A stretch of DNA of 64,000 bases from Botryosphaeria dothidea (GCA_011503125.2 WWBZ02000073.1:2790001-2854000), one strand, 5' to 3'. Positions 37,253 through 49,708 are shown, numbered from the stretch's first letter. Numbers and translations: made by a program. The notes: a model not told the origin generated them from the letters alone.

Positions 37253-37257
37253 NNNNN
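37253..37257. other. Assembly gap, 5 N
   Basis: Five Ns directly after a G homopolymer. The sequence resumes mid-element, at the equivalent of 35,779. The small fixed-looking size suggests a placeholder rather than a measured length. Confidence 0.99.
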
Positions 37258-38713
37258 TTTCCGAGATTAATAGCGCGTAGTTTCGAGGTACGAGGTTCGG
37301 GGGGTAAAAATAAGAGTGTTCCGAGGTTCGAAGATAAAGAAGCAAGAATAGAGAATTAATTTAAAGTAGAAAGTAGCGGGGGCTAGGTAGGTGCCGGGTA
37401 CTACCTAGCCTTCTACGTTTTTTAATACGTAGAGGACTAAAGCTGTAGGAGGAGTTATAGGAGTCGAGGTTTTAGAGACGAGTAGACTTGTTACTAGTAG
37501 CGAGGTGGGCGGAGAGGGTATAGTTATAGTCGAATTAAGGTTTAGACCCTTTAAACCCTTTAGACCCTTTGCCTTAGGGCACTTACGTACCTAGTAGTTC
37601 GGATTACTATAGTAAGCGCAGAGATTATTAGCTCTTCGATACGCTTTTCGAGCAGAGGCATCTAGTTCTATAGGTTTACTTTAGGGGATCGAGGTTAGCG
37701 CGGGAGACGAGGATCGAGGGTAGCTAGTATAAAGAGAGGAGTCGAGGTAGGAGTACGAGTTACGGGTGTCTTTTTCTCAATTATTCGAGCATAGAGTTAG
37801 TTATCTAACGCAATGTAGGTTTTAGCGAACTTTTCGAATTCTAGTAGTATAGAACGTCTAATAAGAAGATTCTTAAGGTTCTTCTTAAGGGCCAAGGCGG
37901 AAGTAGTAAATCTTTACTACGTTTTCCTTCTAACTAAGAGTCGTAATAAGCGAGAGAAACCGTAAGTAGTAAGCCGAGTAGGACTTGTCTTATTTAAGTG
38001 CGAGGAGGGATTATTTAGCCGTTACGTAAGTATTAGAATTATTAAATACGGCCTTAAGAGCTTAGTAGAAGGCCTTATAATTGTCGAAGTCTACGGAACC
38101 GTTCGAAGTAGAGACGTAAGGGGCAAACTAAGTGTAAGCCGTATCGCGAAGATATAACCTAGCGTAGGTAATCTTAGCTATATCCATTATAAAAGTAGAT
38201 AGGTCCGAGGCAAATTTAAGTTAAAGTTGCGTAGCGAAGTTCTAGAACCGAGTACGTTCTCCTTTAAAGGGTTCTAGATCCGATACCTTAGGAATGCGGG
38301 GACGAGAGGTTTCTAAAGAAGATACCGTAGACGTAGTAGCCGGCGTATTAGTAGGGAGGTTCGGGGCTAGTAGTTAAAGTCGGGCGAAGGCTTTATCTTA
38401 GCTAAAACCGTAGTAGTAAAAGATATAAGTAACTTAGGCGTTCGTAGTATTCTTAGGAATAACTAGTAAATCGATATCGGATCTTAGGCAAGATTATCTT
38501 CCTCTAGCGTATACCTAGCTAAGGGTAACGCGTAGAGAAACCGGGATATCTTTAGGAAAGGTAGGACGAGCGTTAATAGGAGTAGGGACTTAATTAAGGA
38601 CTTAGAAGAGCGTATCCTAAGGATTAGGAGGTATAGTTCTATTAACCATTTTAGGGATTATAGTCTAGGGCTTCGGCGAGAGCTTTAGGCCTACTAGAGA
38701 GAGTCTAGCAAAA
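37258..38713 (-). pseudogene. Second partial copy of the family B gag region
   Basis: Near-identical to 35779-37216 but differs by scattered G/A and C/T changes and several small indels. The differences are of RIP type and fall on both copies, so this is not just the same read assembled twice. It is the gag end of an internal region whose pol end is absent at the gap. Confidence 0.8.
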
Positions 38714-39045
38714 TGTAATAAACGGACCTTAGGGGGGTGGGGGGGGGGGGGGGGGGGGGGGGGAGGGGCGGAGAGACGAGGTAACGAAGCCGGTAAAGGC
38801 AGTAGGGGTAAAGTAATACTAAAGTATAAGGGTATAGTTTAAAGGGCGAGGGTACGAGGTGCGAGAGACGAGGGGCGAGGGACGAGGGACGAGGGAGGCA
38901 AGCAAGGTCTAATTTAAGGCGTACCAAGTTATACGCGAGGAATACTTATTACTAGACTAAAGAACTAACTACAAAGTAGAGGGGCGAGCTTTATATATAT
39001 AAAGAACGAACTAAAATACTAGCTTCCTAATTTATAAGCAGGTAA
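38714..39045 (-). repeat. Family B LTR, right outer copy, first part
   Basis: Begins tgtaataaac and has a long impure G-run at 38,735-38,770. It is interrupted at 39,045 by a plus-strand family B element. The remainder is 43204-43272, ending TTTATAACA. Confidence 0.88.
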
Positions 39046-39438
39046 TATTATAAACGTAGCTTATATAGACCCCTTACTTATTTACCTTCGTTAATTTAAA
39101 ATCTAGATCTAGACTTACCTGCTTACAAATCAGGAAGCTAGTATTTTAGTTCGTTCTTTATGTATATAAAGCTCGCCCCTCTGCTTTGTAGTTAGTTCTT
39201 TAGTCTAGCAATGAGTATTCCTCGCGTACAACTTGGTACGCCTTAAATTAGACCTTACTTGCCTCCCTCGTCCCTCGTCCCTCGCCCCTCGTCCCTCGCC
39301 TCTCGTCTCTCGCACCTCGTACCCTCGCCCTTTGAACTACACCCTTATACTTCGGCATTGTTTTACCCCTACTGCCTTTACCGGCTTCGTTACCTCGTCT
39401 CTCCGCCCCCCCCCCCCCTCTAAGGTCCGTTTATTACA
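39046..39438 (+). repeat. Family B nested element, 5' LTR
   Basis: 393 bp, TATTATAAACG to TTTATTACA. A (CCCTCGT)-like array spans about 39,262-39,325 and a C-run lies near 39,405-39,418. TATATAAAGC near 39,162 is a possible TATA element. Confidence 0.9.
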
Positions 39439-39509
39439 TTTTACTAGACTCTCTCTAGTAGGCCTAAAGCTCTCGCCGAAGCCCTAGACTATAATCCCTA
39501 AAATAGTTA

Positions 39510-40785
39510 ATGGAACTATACCTCCTAATCCTTGGGATACGCTCTTCTAAGTCCTTAATTAAGTCCCTACTCCTGTCAACGCTCGTCCTACCTTCCCTAA
39601 AGATATCCCGGTTTCTCTACGCGTTACCCTTAGCCAGGCATACGCTAGAGGAAGATAATCTTGCCTAAGATCCGATATCGATTTACCAGCTATCCCTAAG
39701 AATGCTACGAACGCCCAAGTTACTTGCATCTTTTACTACTACGGTTTTGGCCAAGATAAAGCCTTCGCCCGACTCCAACTACTAGCCCCGAACCTCCCTA
39801 CCAACACGCTAGCTACTACGTCCACGGTATCTTCTTTAGAAACCCTACGTCCCCGCATCCCTAAGGTATCGGATCTAGAACCCTTTAAAGGAGAACGCAC
39901 TCGATTCTAGAACTTCGCTACGCAACTTCAACTCAAATTTACCTCGGACCCATCTGCTTTTATAACGGATATAGCTAAGATTACCTACGCTGGGTCATAT
40001 CTTCGCGATACGGCTTACACTTAGTTTACCCCTTACGTCTCTGCTTCGAACGGTTCCGTAGACTTCGATAATTATAAGGTCTTCTACCAAGCTCTCAAGG
40101 CCGCATTTAATAATCCTAATACTTACGCAACGGCTAAACGATCCCTCCTCGCGCTTAAACAAGACAAGTCCTACTCGGCTTACTACTCACGGTTTCTCTC
40201 GCTTATTACGACTCTTAGTTAGAAGGAAAACGTAGTAAAGATTTACTACTTCCGCCTTGGCCTTAAGGAGAACCTTAAGGATCTTCTTATTAGACGTTCT
40301 ATGCCACTAGAATTCGAAAAGTTCGCTAAAACCTGCATTGCGTTAGATAACCAACTCTATGCTCGAATAATTGAGAAAAAGACACCCGTAACTCGTACCC
40401 CTACCTCGACTCCTCTCTCTACACCAGCTACCCCTCGATCCTCGTCTCCCGCGCCAACCTCGATCCCCTAAAGTAAACCTATAGAACTAGATGCCTCTGC
40501 TCGAAAAGCGTACCGAAGAGCCAATAATCTCTGCGCTTACTATGGTGATCCGAACTACTAGGTACGTGAGTGCCCTAAGGCAAAGGGTCCAAAGGGTTCA
40601 AAGGGTCCAAACCTTAATTCGACCACAACTGTACCCTCTCCGCCCACCTCGCTACCAGTAATAAGTCCACTCGTCTCTAAAACCTCGACTCCTACAACTC
40701 CTCCTACGGCTTTAGTCCTCTACGTATTAAAAAACGTAGAAGGCTAGGTAGTACCCGGCACCTGCCTAGCCCCCCGCTACTTTCT
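39510..40785 (+). pseudogene. gag remnant of the nested family B element
   Basis: Aligns with gag of the copy at 44,764 on. The CCHC knuckle (near 40,530-40,570) reads CAYYGDPNY, with Tyr where Cys and His are expected. In-frame TAG stops occur at former Trp codons. Confidence 0.8.
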
Positions 40786-40792
40786 ACTTCGA

Positions 40793-42770
40793 CCCCCAAC
40801 TCGAAACTATCCTTAAAACCGACTCATCCGACTTTGTTATCTCCGTAATTTTATCCTAATAGGTAACCTACGATAATGGCAGAAGAATCCTACATCCTAT
40901 CGCCTACTACTCTCGGAAAATGACCTCCGTAGAGTAGAACTACGGTATCGGGGATAAGGAACTCTTAGCTATCGTGGAAGCCCTAAAGGAATACCGTTCC
41001 CTCGTTATTAACCTCTCCTCGCCACTCCTCGTTCTTATAGATTACTCGAATTTAACTAGCTTTGCCTCTAAGTAAATCTTAAACCGTCGGCAAGCACGCT
41101 AGGCAATTAAACTCTTAGAACTCGACTTTAAGATCGTCTACCGCCTAGGAACTAAGAATTAACGCGCGGATGCGTTAACAAGACGGTTAGGAGACCTCCC
41201 TGCTCGAGAAGGGCGCCTGCCCCCTACTACGATCCTTACCTCTAAAAAATTCGAAATTTCGACCCTTATTTCTACTCGCCATTTGATCGCTAGGCTAGAA
41301 CCGTCTCTAGCTAGTAAAATTCGCTTAGCACTCGATGAGGATACTCTTGGATAAGAGATCCTTACCGTACTCGATACCTACGCACTTCGACATTCTAAGG
41401 TAGATTTAGGCACATATTCTAAGGATAACGATGGTCTCTTACTAGTTAATAGACTTATCTATATTCCTAAAGATCTAAGCCTCCGCCAAAGGATTATTAG
41501 CTCTCGACACTCGCACCCGGCTACTAGACACCTAGGCCAAGCAGTAACATTTAAACTCGTTACTCGTAATTTCTAGTGGCCAGGTCTACGCTAGATAGTA
41601 GCTCGTTTTATACGAAACTGTGAGACCTGCCAAAGAATTAAACCCGCTCGACATGCCCCCTATAGATATTTGAAACCCCTTAAAGTGCCACAACGCCGCT
41701 GGCAATCCGTTTCTCTCGATTTAATTACGGGACTTCCAACGTCTAACTCGTTCGATGCTATATTAGTAGTCGTAGATCGACTAACTAAAATGGCTTACTT
41801 TATTCCTTGCCAAACAACCCTCGATTCGATAGAGCTTGCTAAGCTTTATCGAGACTACGTTTTTCGACTACATAGCTTACCCGACGACTTCGTATCTAAC
41901 CGCGGCTCGATTTTTACCTCTAAATTTACTAGAGCTCTTAGTAGATCCCTATCTATTAAGACCAACTTTAGTACGGCTTTCCACCCGCAAACCGACGGCC
42001 AGATAAAGCGCATTAACGCTATTCTCGAGTAATACCTTCGTGCCTACGTTTCGTACCAACAAGACGATTAGAACGACTTTCTCTCCCTTGCTAAATTCGC
42101 TTATAATAATACAATCTCGACCACGACTAAGGTTACCCCCTTCTTTATAAACTACGGCTTCTACCCTCGTTATAAGATTCTACGGAAAGACCCGATCTCA
42201 GCCCTACTCGAACCCCTACGTCTCTTCCAAGAGAACCTCGAAAACCTCGAAAACCACCTTCGCCAAGAAATTCGATTCGCATAAGATGCCTACGTAGAAC
42301 AAGCTAATAAAGACCGTATCTCGCCACCCGTCTTTAAGCCTAGTAACCTCGTTTGGCTCCTAAGACGGCATATCTCGACAACAAGACCTTCGGATAAACT
42401 CGACTTTAAACGCCTTGGCCCCTTTCCTATACTAGGAAAGATCTCGACTTATGCCTATCGCCTAGAACTACTAAGGACGATGAAAGTCCACCCCGTATTC
42501 CACGTCTCTTTACTCGAACCCGCGGCCTCTAACCCCTTGCCTAATTAAGTCCAACCTCCGCCCCCGCCCGTTATCGTTAACGGCGAAGAAGAGTACCGGG
42601 TAGAAGAGATTCTAGACGTTAAAGCAACCCGGAGATAACCGAAATACCTCGTAAAATAGACTGGTTACTCGACACCAACCTGGGAATCTTACGACCTTGT
42701 TAAAGACCTTAAGGCCCTTGATACGTTCTATAAACGTTACCCTTTAAAACCTCGACCCTTAGGCTAAAGG
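40793..42770 (+). pseudogene. RNase H, integrase and chromodomain remnant of the nested family B element
   Basis: Begins directly after the deletion junction within the RNase H region. The integrase core is at 41,670-42,032 with [12 protein letters not shown] and HPQTDGQIKRIN, still open. The chromodomain is near 42,580-42,750 with PTWE. Confidence 0.82.
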
Positions 42771-42805
42771 CTCGTAGGAACTCACCTCTAGGGAGGAGAG
42801 CCTAC

Positions 42806-43198
42806 TATTATAAACGTGGCTTATGTAGACCCCTTACTTATTTACCTTCGTTAATTTAAAATCTAGATCTAGACTTACCTGCTTACAAATTAGGAAGCTA
42901 GTATTTTAGTTCGTTCTTTATATATATAAAGCTCGCCCCTCTGCTTTGTAGTTAGTTCTTTAGTCTAGCAATGAGTATTCCTCGCGTACAACTTGGTACG
43001 CCTTGAATTGGACCTTGCTTGCCTCCCTCGTCCCTCGTCCCTCGCCCCTCGTCCCTCGCCTCTCGTCTCTCGCACCTCGTACCCTCGCCCTTTAAACTAC
43101 ACCCTTATACTTCGGCATTGTTTTACCCCTACTACCTTTACCGGCTTCGTTACCTCGTCTCTCCGCCCCCCCCCCCCCTCTAAGGTCCGTTTATTATA
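42806..43198 (+). repeat. Family B nested element, 3' LTR
   Basis: 393 bp, the same length as its partner. It is preceded by a short purine-rich stretch (gggaggagag at 42,791). Confidence 0.9.
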
Positions 43199-43203
43199 GG
43201 TAA

Positions 43204-43272
43204 GTCTAGATCTAGATTTTAAATTAACGAAGGTAAATAAGTAAGGGGTCTATATAAGCCACGTTTATAACA
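43204..43272 (-). repeat. Family B LTR, right outer copy, second part
   Basis: Completes the LTR that starts at 38714. It ends ...TTTATAACA, followed by the CTACT duplication. Confidence 0.88.
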
Positions 43273-43277
43273 CTACT

Positions 43278-44326
43278 AAGACACGTATAATCTATATATA
43301 TAACTACTATAATCCCCTACTAGCCTCCTATACTAGCACAGCTCTAAAAACTCTATCTCTTCTTCTAGAAGCTCTTAGAAAACTAGGGAAGTATATCCTC
43401 CTAGGAGACTTTAATCTTTACTATCCTATCTAGGAAGGTATAACCGCTCTAAGACACTATACCCTTATAGATAATCTTATCGAAATAGCTACTATAGCTA
43501 ACCTTAACCTAGCTCTTCTAAGAGATACTATTACGAGAAGAGAGGGTAGTAGCGAGAGTACTCTAGACCTTATTTTTACTATATAGTAGCTAGAGAAGAG
43601 AATTTTTAGTTACGGAGCTAGTTAGGAGCTTAAATTATCCTCTAACTACCTACCTATCCTTACTATACTCGATTTTTCCCTTATCCCCGCGGAACTACGT
43701 CCTCTAAGGCCCTAGTAGAAGAAAGTAGACTAGAAGAGAACTAATAATATACTCTAATTAAAGCTTAAACACCTTAAAGTAGCCCCTCTTAATACTAAAG
43801 TAGATCTAGATTACTTTACTATACTACTCTAGGAGGCTATCTAAAGGATAATCTAGAAGACTATCCTAGTAGCGAGACCCTCGCCCTAGGCCTCTATATA
43901 ATAGATAAAGGAGTGTTTAGACCTAGTATACTAGGCTAGAGTAGCTAGAAGGAAGTAGATAGCTATAGGGAGGGAGGAGGACTAGGTAGTTTATTAAACT
44001 ATTACTAATAGTAAGAAGAGGTAGATTAGAAGAAATAGAATAAAAGTATAGCGTAGAATAGTAGCTAAGATTACCTTAGACCTATCTATACTCTAGAAGC
44101 TCTTAAAGTAGATAAGAATAAAAGTATAAGAACTACTAGTCCTATCCTAGTTCCTACCCCTCTAGGGAGTAGATAGATAACTATACTACGATAATCCGGC
44201 TAAGGCAGAAATCCTTATTAACTAGTTCTTCTCCCCTTCTAGGGCTACCGACCTCTTAGACCTAAATAGGTGTATATACCTAGAGCTAATAGAGATCCCC
44301 TAAGGCGTTACCGAAGAGTAGGTCCT
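43278..44326 (+). pseudogene. LINE ORF2: end of endonuclease and spacer before RT
   Basis: Resumes the LINE endonuclease. GDFNLYYP (near 43,415) matches the GDFN motif of AP-endonuclease-like LINE domains and is followed by TLDLIF near 43,560. Many TAG stops. The segment ends at the next family B insertion. Confidence 0.8.
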
Positions 44327-44698
44327 TGTCATAAACGTGGCTTGCTTAGACCCCTTACCTCTCGTTTACCTTCGTTAATTTAAAATCTAGATCTAGACTT
44401 ACCTGCTTATAAATCAGGAAGCTAGTATTTTAGTTCGTTCTTTATGTATATAAAGCTCGCCCCTCTGCTTTGTAGTTAGTTCTTTAGTCTAGCAATAAGT
44501 ATTCCTCGCGTATAACTTAGTACGCCTTAAATTGGACCTTGCTTGCCTCCCTCGTCCCTCGTCCCTCGTCCCTCGTCTTTCGCACCTCATACCCTCGCCC
44601 TTTGAACTACACCCTTATACTTCGGCATTGCTTTACCCCTACTGCCTTTACCGGCTTCGTTATCTCGTCTCTCCGCCCTCCAAGGTCCGTTCATTACA
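44327..44698 (+). repeat. Family B plus-strand copy, 5' LTR
   Basis: 372 bp from TGTCATAAACG to ATTACA. It has a shorter CCCTCGT array than the nested copy and no C-run. Confidence 0.92.
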
Positions 44699-44763
44699 TT
44701 TTACTAGACTCTTATCTAGTAGGCCTAAAGCTCTCGTCCAAGCCCAAGACTATAGCCTTCGAA

Positions 44764-46100
44764 ATGGGAAACGACCCGCCTCCCGACCCTTGGGAGACGC
44801 TTTTCTAAATCCTCGATTAAGTCCCTATCCCTGTTAATGCTCGTCCTACCTTCCCTGAAGATATCCCGGTTTCCCTACGCGTTACCCTTAGCCAGGCGTA
44901 CGCTAGAGGAAGATAATCCTGCCTAAGATCCGATATCGATTTACCAGTTATCCCTAAGAATGCTACGAACGCCTAAGTTGCTTGCATCTTTCACTACTAC
45001 GGTTTCGGCCAAGATAAAGCCTTCGCCCGACTCCAACTACTAGCCCCGAACCTCCCTACTAATACTCCGGCTACTACGTCTATAGTATCTTCTTTAGAAA
45101 CTCCTACCCCTCGTCCCCGCATCCCTAAGATATCGGATCTAGAACCCTTTAAAGGAGAACGCACTCGGTTCTAGAACTTCGCCACGCAACTTCAACTCAA
45201 ATTTGCCTCGGACCCATCTGCCTTTACAACGGATACAGCTAAGATTACCTACGCTGGTTCATATCTTCGCGATGCGGCTTACACCTGGTTTGCCCCTTAC
45301 GTCTCTGCTTCGAACGGCTCTATAGAATTCGACAACTATAAGTCCTTCTACTAAGCTCTTAAGGCCGCATTCGACGATCCTAACGCTTACGCAACGGCCG
45401 AACGATCCCTCCTCGCACTTAAATAAGACAAGTCCTACTCGGCTTACTACTCACGGTTCCTCTCGCTTATCACGACCCTTAGTTAGAAAGAAAACGTAGT
45501 TAAGATCCACTACTTCCGCCTTGGCCTTAAGAAGAATCTTAAGGACCTTCTTATTAGACGTTCTATGCCAATAGAATTCGGAAAATTCGCTAAAACCTGC
45601 ATTGCGTTGGATAACCAACTCTATGCTCGAATAATTAAGAAAAAGATGCCCGTAACTCGTATCCCTACCTCGACTCCTCTCTTTACACCAACTGCTCCCC
45701 AACCTTCGTCTCCCACGCTAACCTCGATTCCTTAAGGTAAACCTATGGAACTAGATGCCACCGCTCGAAAGGCTTACCGGAAAGCCAACAACCTCTGCGC
45801 CTACTATAGTAACCCTAACTATTAGGTTAAAGAGTGCCCTAAAGCTAAAGCTAAGGGGCTTAAACTTAACACGACTTCGTATACACCTACGTTACCAACT
45901 ACCCTAAATTAACCGATAACACCTCCTATAGCGTCAGTCCTCTACGTGTTAAAAAACGTAGAAGGCTAGGTAGCCCCCGGCACCTACCTAGCCCTTGTCC
46001 GATCTCCACTTCGAATTAGTTTTCTATTCTTGCTTCCCTCGCGTCTTCAAATCTTAGAACACTCTCGTTTTTATCTTTAGAACCCCGTACCCTATAGCCC
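44764..46100 (+). pseudogene. Family B gag
   Basis: Starts MGNDPPPDPWETLF. The capsid-like region is at 45,140-45,480, and the zinc knuckle remnant CAYYSNPNY has Cys and His codons converted to Tyr. Numerous TAG stops replace Trp and Gln. Confidence 0.85.
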
Positions 46101-46129
46101 CGTGCTATAGATCTTAGGAAACGTCCGCT

Positions 46130-49100
46130 CCTTATCCTTAAATTAGTAGTTAATAACAAAATCGAAACTTCGGCTATGTTAGACTCTGGTGCCTCGTCCC
46201 TTTTTGTAGATAATGCCTTTATTACATCCCATTCGATCCCTACACGCCAAAAACCCCAAGCTAAATCCCTCGAACTCGCGGACGGATCCATCGCCGGACG
46301 GATTACCTACGAGGCCGACCTTCAACTTAATATTGATTAGCATTAAGAACTCGTTACCTTCCAAGTAACTAAGCTCGGTTAATACTTAATTATCCTAGGA
46401 AAACCCTGGCTAGAACGATATAATCTACACGTCCTATGGTTAAAAAACACGATTACCTTCGCCTCCCCTTTTTGCCAAGCAAATTGCTTACCTACTCGCC
46501 AACCCACAACTACGCTTTCCCCCTCGCCTCCTAATTCGCCTTCGATCTCTTGCGCTACTATATCCTACGCCGCCCTTACTCGTTACGTCCAACGAGATAA
46601 GACTAGGATATACGCCGTATTAATTAAGGAGATCTAAGAACACCTTAATAACCTTAAGAAAACGGAACAACAAACCCCGGAACAAGAACTCGAAACCCTC
46701 CGCTCACGAATCCCCGCTCGATTCTACTATCTTCTTCCCTTCTTTACGAAGAAAGAGGCCGATAGGCTTCCCCCACATCGATATATTAATTATAAGATTT
46801 TATTAGAAGAGGGCAAGAAACCCCCATTCGGTCCTCTCTACTTAATATCCGATTTAGAGCTTAAGGCTCTACGTGAATACCTTGATAAAAACCTTAAGAA
46901 AGGTTTTATTCGGCCCTTATCCTTATCCTCTGCGTCCCCTGTTCTCTTTGTTAAGAAGCTAGGTAGCGGCCTTCGTTTTTGCGTGGATTATCGCGAACTG
47001 AATGGTATTACGAAAAAGAACCGTTATCTACTCCCCTTAGTCAACGAGACTCTCCGTTAACTTTAGGGCTCTCGCATTTTTACTCGACTCGACCTTCGCG
47101 GTGCTTATAACCTTATCCGGATCAAGAAAGGCTCCGAACACTTAACCGCCTTTAGGACTCGCTATAGCCTATACGAATACCTTATTATGCCCTTTAGCCT
47201 TACGAATGCGCCTGCTACCTACTAACAATTCGTTAACGATACGCTACGTGAATATCTTGACCGCTAGTGCGTCGTCTATCTAGATAATATCCTTATCTAC
47301 TCGGAAACTAAGGAGGAGTACCACGAACACGTCCGATTAGTCCTCGAAAAGCTTCGTGAAGCAGGCTTATACGTTAAAGGCGAAAAATGTGACTTCTATA
47401 CGACTTCGACTACGTTTCTTAGCTTCGTTATCTCCCTAGACGGTATCTCTATAGACCTAGCTAAGGTAGCCGCCGTAAAAGACTAGAAGATTCCCCGCTT
47501 AGTTAAAGATCTTCAATCGTTCCTTAGCTTTATAAACTTTTACCGACGATTTATTGAAGGATACTCTCGAAAAGCTAGAGCCCTCTTTAGGCTCCTAGCT
47601 AAGAATATTCGTTTTACTTGGGGAAAAGAATAGGATAAGGCATTTACTTATCTTAAGGAAGCCTTCTACTCTTACCTAATCCTCCGACACTTTAACCCCT
47701 AACTCGAAACTATCCTTGAAACCGACTTATCCGACTTTATTATCTCCGCAATTTTGTCCTAATAGGTAACCTACGAGGATGGCAGAAGAATCCTATATCC
47801 TATCGCCTACTACTCTCGGAAAATAACCCCCGTAGAGTAGAACTATAGTATTAGAGATAAGGAACTCTTAGCTATTATGGAAGCCCTAAAGGAATACCGT
47901 TCCCTCGTTATTAACCTCTCCTCGCCACTCCTAGTTCTTATAGATTACTCGAATTTAACTAGCTTTGCCTCTAAGCAAATTCTAAACCGTCGGTAAGCAC
48001 GCTGGGCAATTAAACTCTTAGAACTCGACTTTAAGATCGTCTACCGCCTAGGAACTAAGAATCAACGCGCGGATGCGTTAATAAGATGGTTAGGAGACCT
48101 CCCTGCTCGAGAGGGGCGCCTACCCCCTACTACGATCCTTACCTCTAAAAAATTCGAAATTTCGACCCTTATTTCTACTCGACATTTGATCGCTAGGCTA
48201 GAACCGTCTCTGGCTAGTAATATTCGCTTAGTACTCGATAAGGATACTCTTGGATAAGAGATCCTTACTTTACTCGATACCTACGTATTTCGACATCCTA
48301 AGGTAGATTTAGGCGCATATTCTAAGAATAACGATAGTCTATTACTAGTTAATAGACTTATCTATATTCCTAAAGATCTAAGCCTCCGCCAAAGAATTAT
48401 TAGCTCTCGATACTCGCATCCGGCTACTAGACACCTAGGCCAAGCAGCAATATTTGAACTCGTTACTCGTGATTTCTAGTGGCCAGGTCTACGCCAGATA
48501 GTAGCTCGTTTTATACGAAACTGTGAGACCTGCCAAAGAATCAAACCCGCTCGACATGCCCCCTATAGATATTTAAAACCCCTTGAAGTGCCACAACGCC
48601 GCTAGCAATCCGTTTCTCTTAATTTAATTACGGGACTTCCAACGTCCAACTCGTTCGATACTATACTAGTAGTCGTAGATCGACTAACTAAAATAGCTTA
48701 CTTTATCCCTTGCTAAACAACCCTCGATTCGATAGAGCTTGCTAAGCTTTATCGAGACTACGTTTTTCGACTATATAGCTTACCCGACGACTTCGTATCT
48801 AACCGCGGCTCGATTTTTACCTCTAAATTTACTAGAACTCTTAGTAGATCCCTATCTATTAAGACTAACTTTAGTACGGCTTTCCACCCGCAAACCGACG
48901 GCCAGATAGAGCGTATTAACGCTATTCTCGAACAATACCTACGTGCCTACGTTTCGTATTAACAAGACGATTAGAACGACTTTCTCTCCCTTGCTGAATT
49001 CGCTTATAATAATACGATCTCGACCACGACTAAGGTTATACCTTTCTTCGCAAACTACGGCTTCCACCCTCGTTATAAGATTCTATAAAAAGACTCGATC

Positions 49101-49680
49101 TTAGCCCCCCTCGAACCCCTACGCCTCTTCTAAGAGAACCTCGAAAACCTCGAAAACTACCTTCGCCAAGAAATTCGATTCGCATAAGACGCCTACGCAG
49201 AATAGGCTAATAAAGACCGTATTTCGCTACCCGTCTTTAAGCCTGGTGACCTTGTTTGGCTCCTAAGAAGGCATATCTCGACAATAAGGCCTTCGGATAA
49301 ACTTAACTTTAAACGCCTTGGCCCCTTTCCCATCCTAGAGAAGATCTCGACCTATGCCTATCGCCTAGAACTACCAAGGACGATAAAAGTCCACCCTATA
49401 TTCCACGTCTCTTTACTCGAACCCGCAGCCTCTGACCCCTTGCCTAATTAAGTCCAACCTCCGCCCCCGCCCGTTATCGTTGACGGCGAAGAAGAGTATA
49501 GGGTAAAAGAGATTCTAGACGTTAAAGCAACCCGGAGACAACCAAAATACCTCGTAAAATAGACTAGTTACTCGACACCAACCTGGGAACCTTACGACCT
49601 TGTTAAAGACCTTAAGGCCCTTAATACGTTCTATAAACGTTACCCTTCGAAACCTCGACCCTTAAGCTAAAGGCTCGTAG
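46130..49680 (+). pseudogene. Family B pol
   Basis: Protease SAMLDSGASSLFVD; RT from about 46,860 with [18 protein letters not shown] and YLDN; RNase H about 47,690-48,080; integrase with an HHCC-like zinc region (RHLGQ, NCETCQ) and DD-35-E core about 48,610-48,960; chromodomain about 49,488-49,650 with KYLVK and PTWEPYD. Broken by many stops. The catalytic RT Asp is mutated to Asn (GAT to AAT). Confidence 0.88.
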
Positions 49681-49708
49681 GAACTCACCCCTAGGGAGGA
49701 GAGCCTAC

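Larger units (their letters stand above)
39046..43198 (+). mobile_element. Nested family B element with internal deletion (non-autonomous derivative)
   Basis: 4,153 bp with two 393-bp LTRs and 5-bp duplications GGTAA (39041-39045 and 43199-43203), lying inside the LTR of the minus-strand family B element. Compared with the copy at 44,327-50,080 it lacks about 1,681 bp covering protease and RT. The junction is at the word tacttcga (40785-40792). Gag, RNase H, integrase and chromodomain parts remain, and the integrase keeps a 120-codon open frame at 41670-42032. The gag start appears as ATA. It is less RIP-mutated than its host. Confidence 0.9.
31863..43272 (-). mobile_element. Family B chromovirus complex on the minus strand, with gap and nested copy
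   Basis: Outer ends are family B LTRs with matching 5-bp duplications CTACT (31858-31862 and 43273-43277), so this was one insertion. Reading on the minus strand, the right LTR (38714-39045 plus 43204-43272) is split by the nested element 39046-43198. Internal sequence 37258-38713 follows, then a 5-N gap (37253-37257), an LTR stub (37217-37252), a full internal region (32235-37216) and the left LTR (31863-32234). About 1.46 kb of gag-side sequence is therefore present twice. CA and TG are nearly absent while CpG is plentiful. It is the most heavily RIP-mutated unit of the block. Confidence 0.88.

Noticed and set aside
37253..38713. Pure assembly duplication as the explanation for the repeated gag segment
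   Set aside because: The two copies differ by multiple RIP-type transitions and indels, so simple double use of the same reads is unlikely, though haplotype mixing remains possible.
41670..42032. 120-codon open frame as an independent gene
   Set aside because: It is a surviving piece of a Gypsy integrase inside a 4.15-kb element with LTRs and target duplications.
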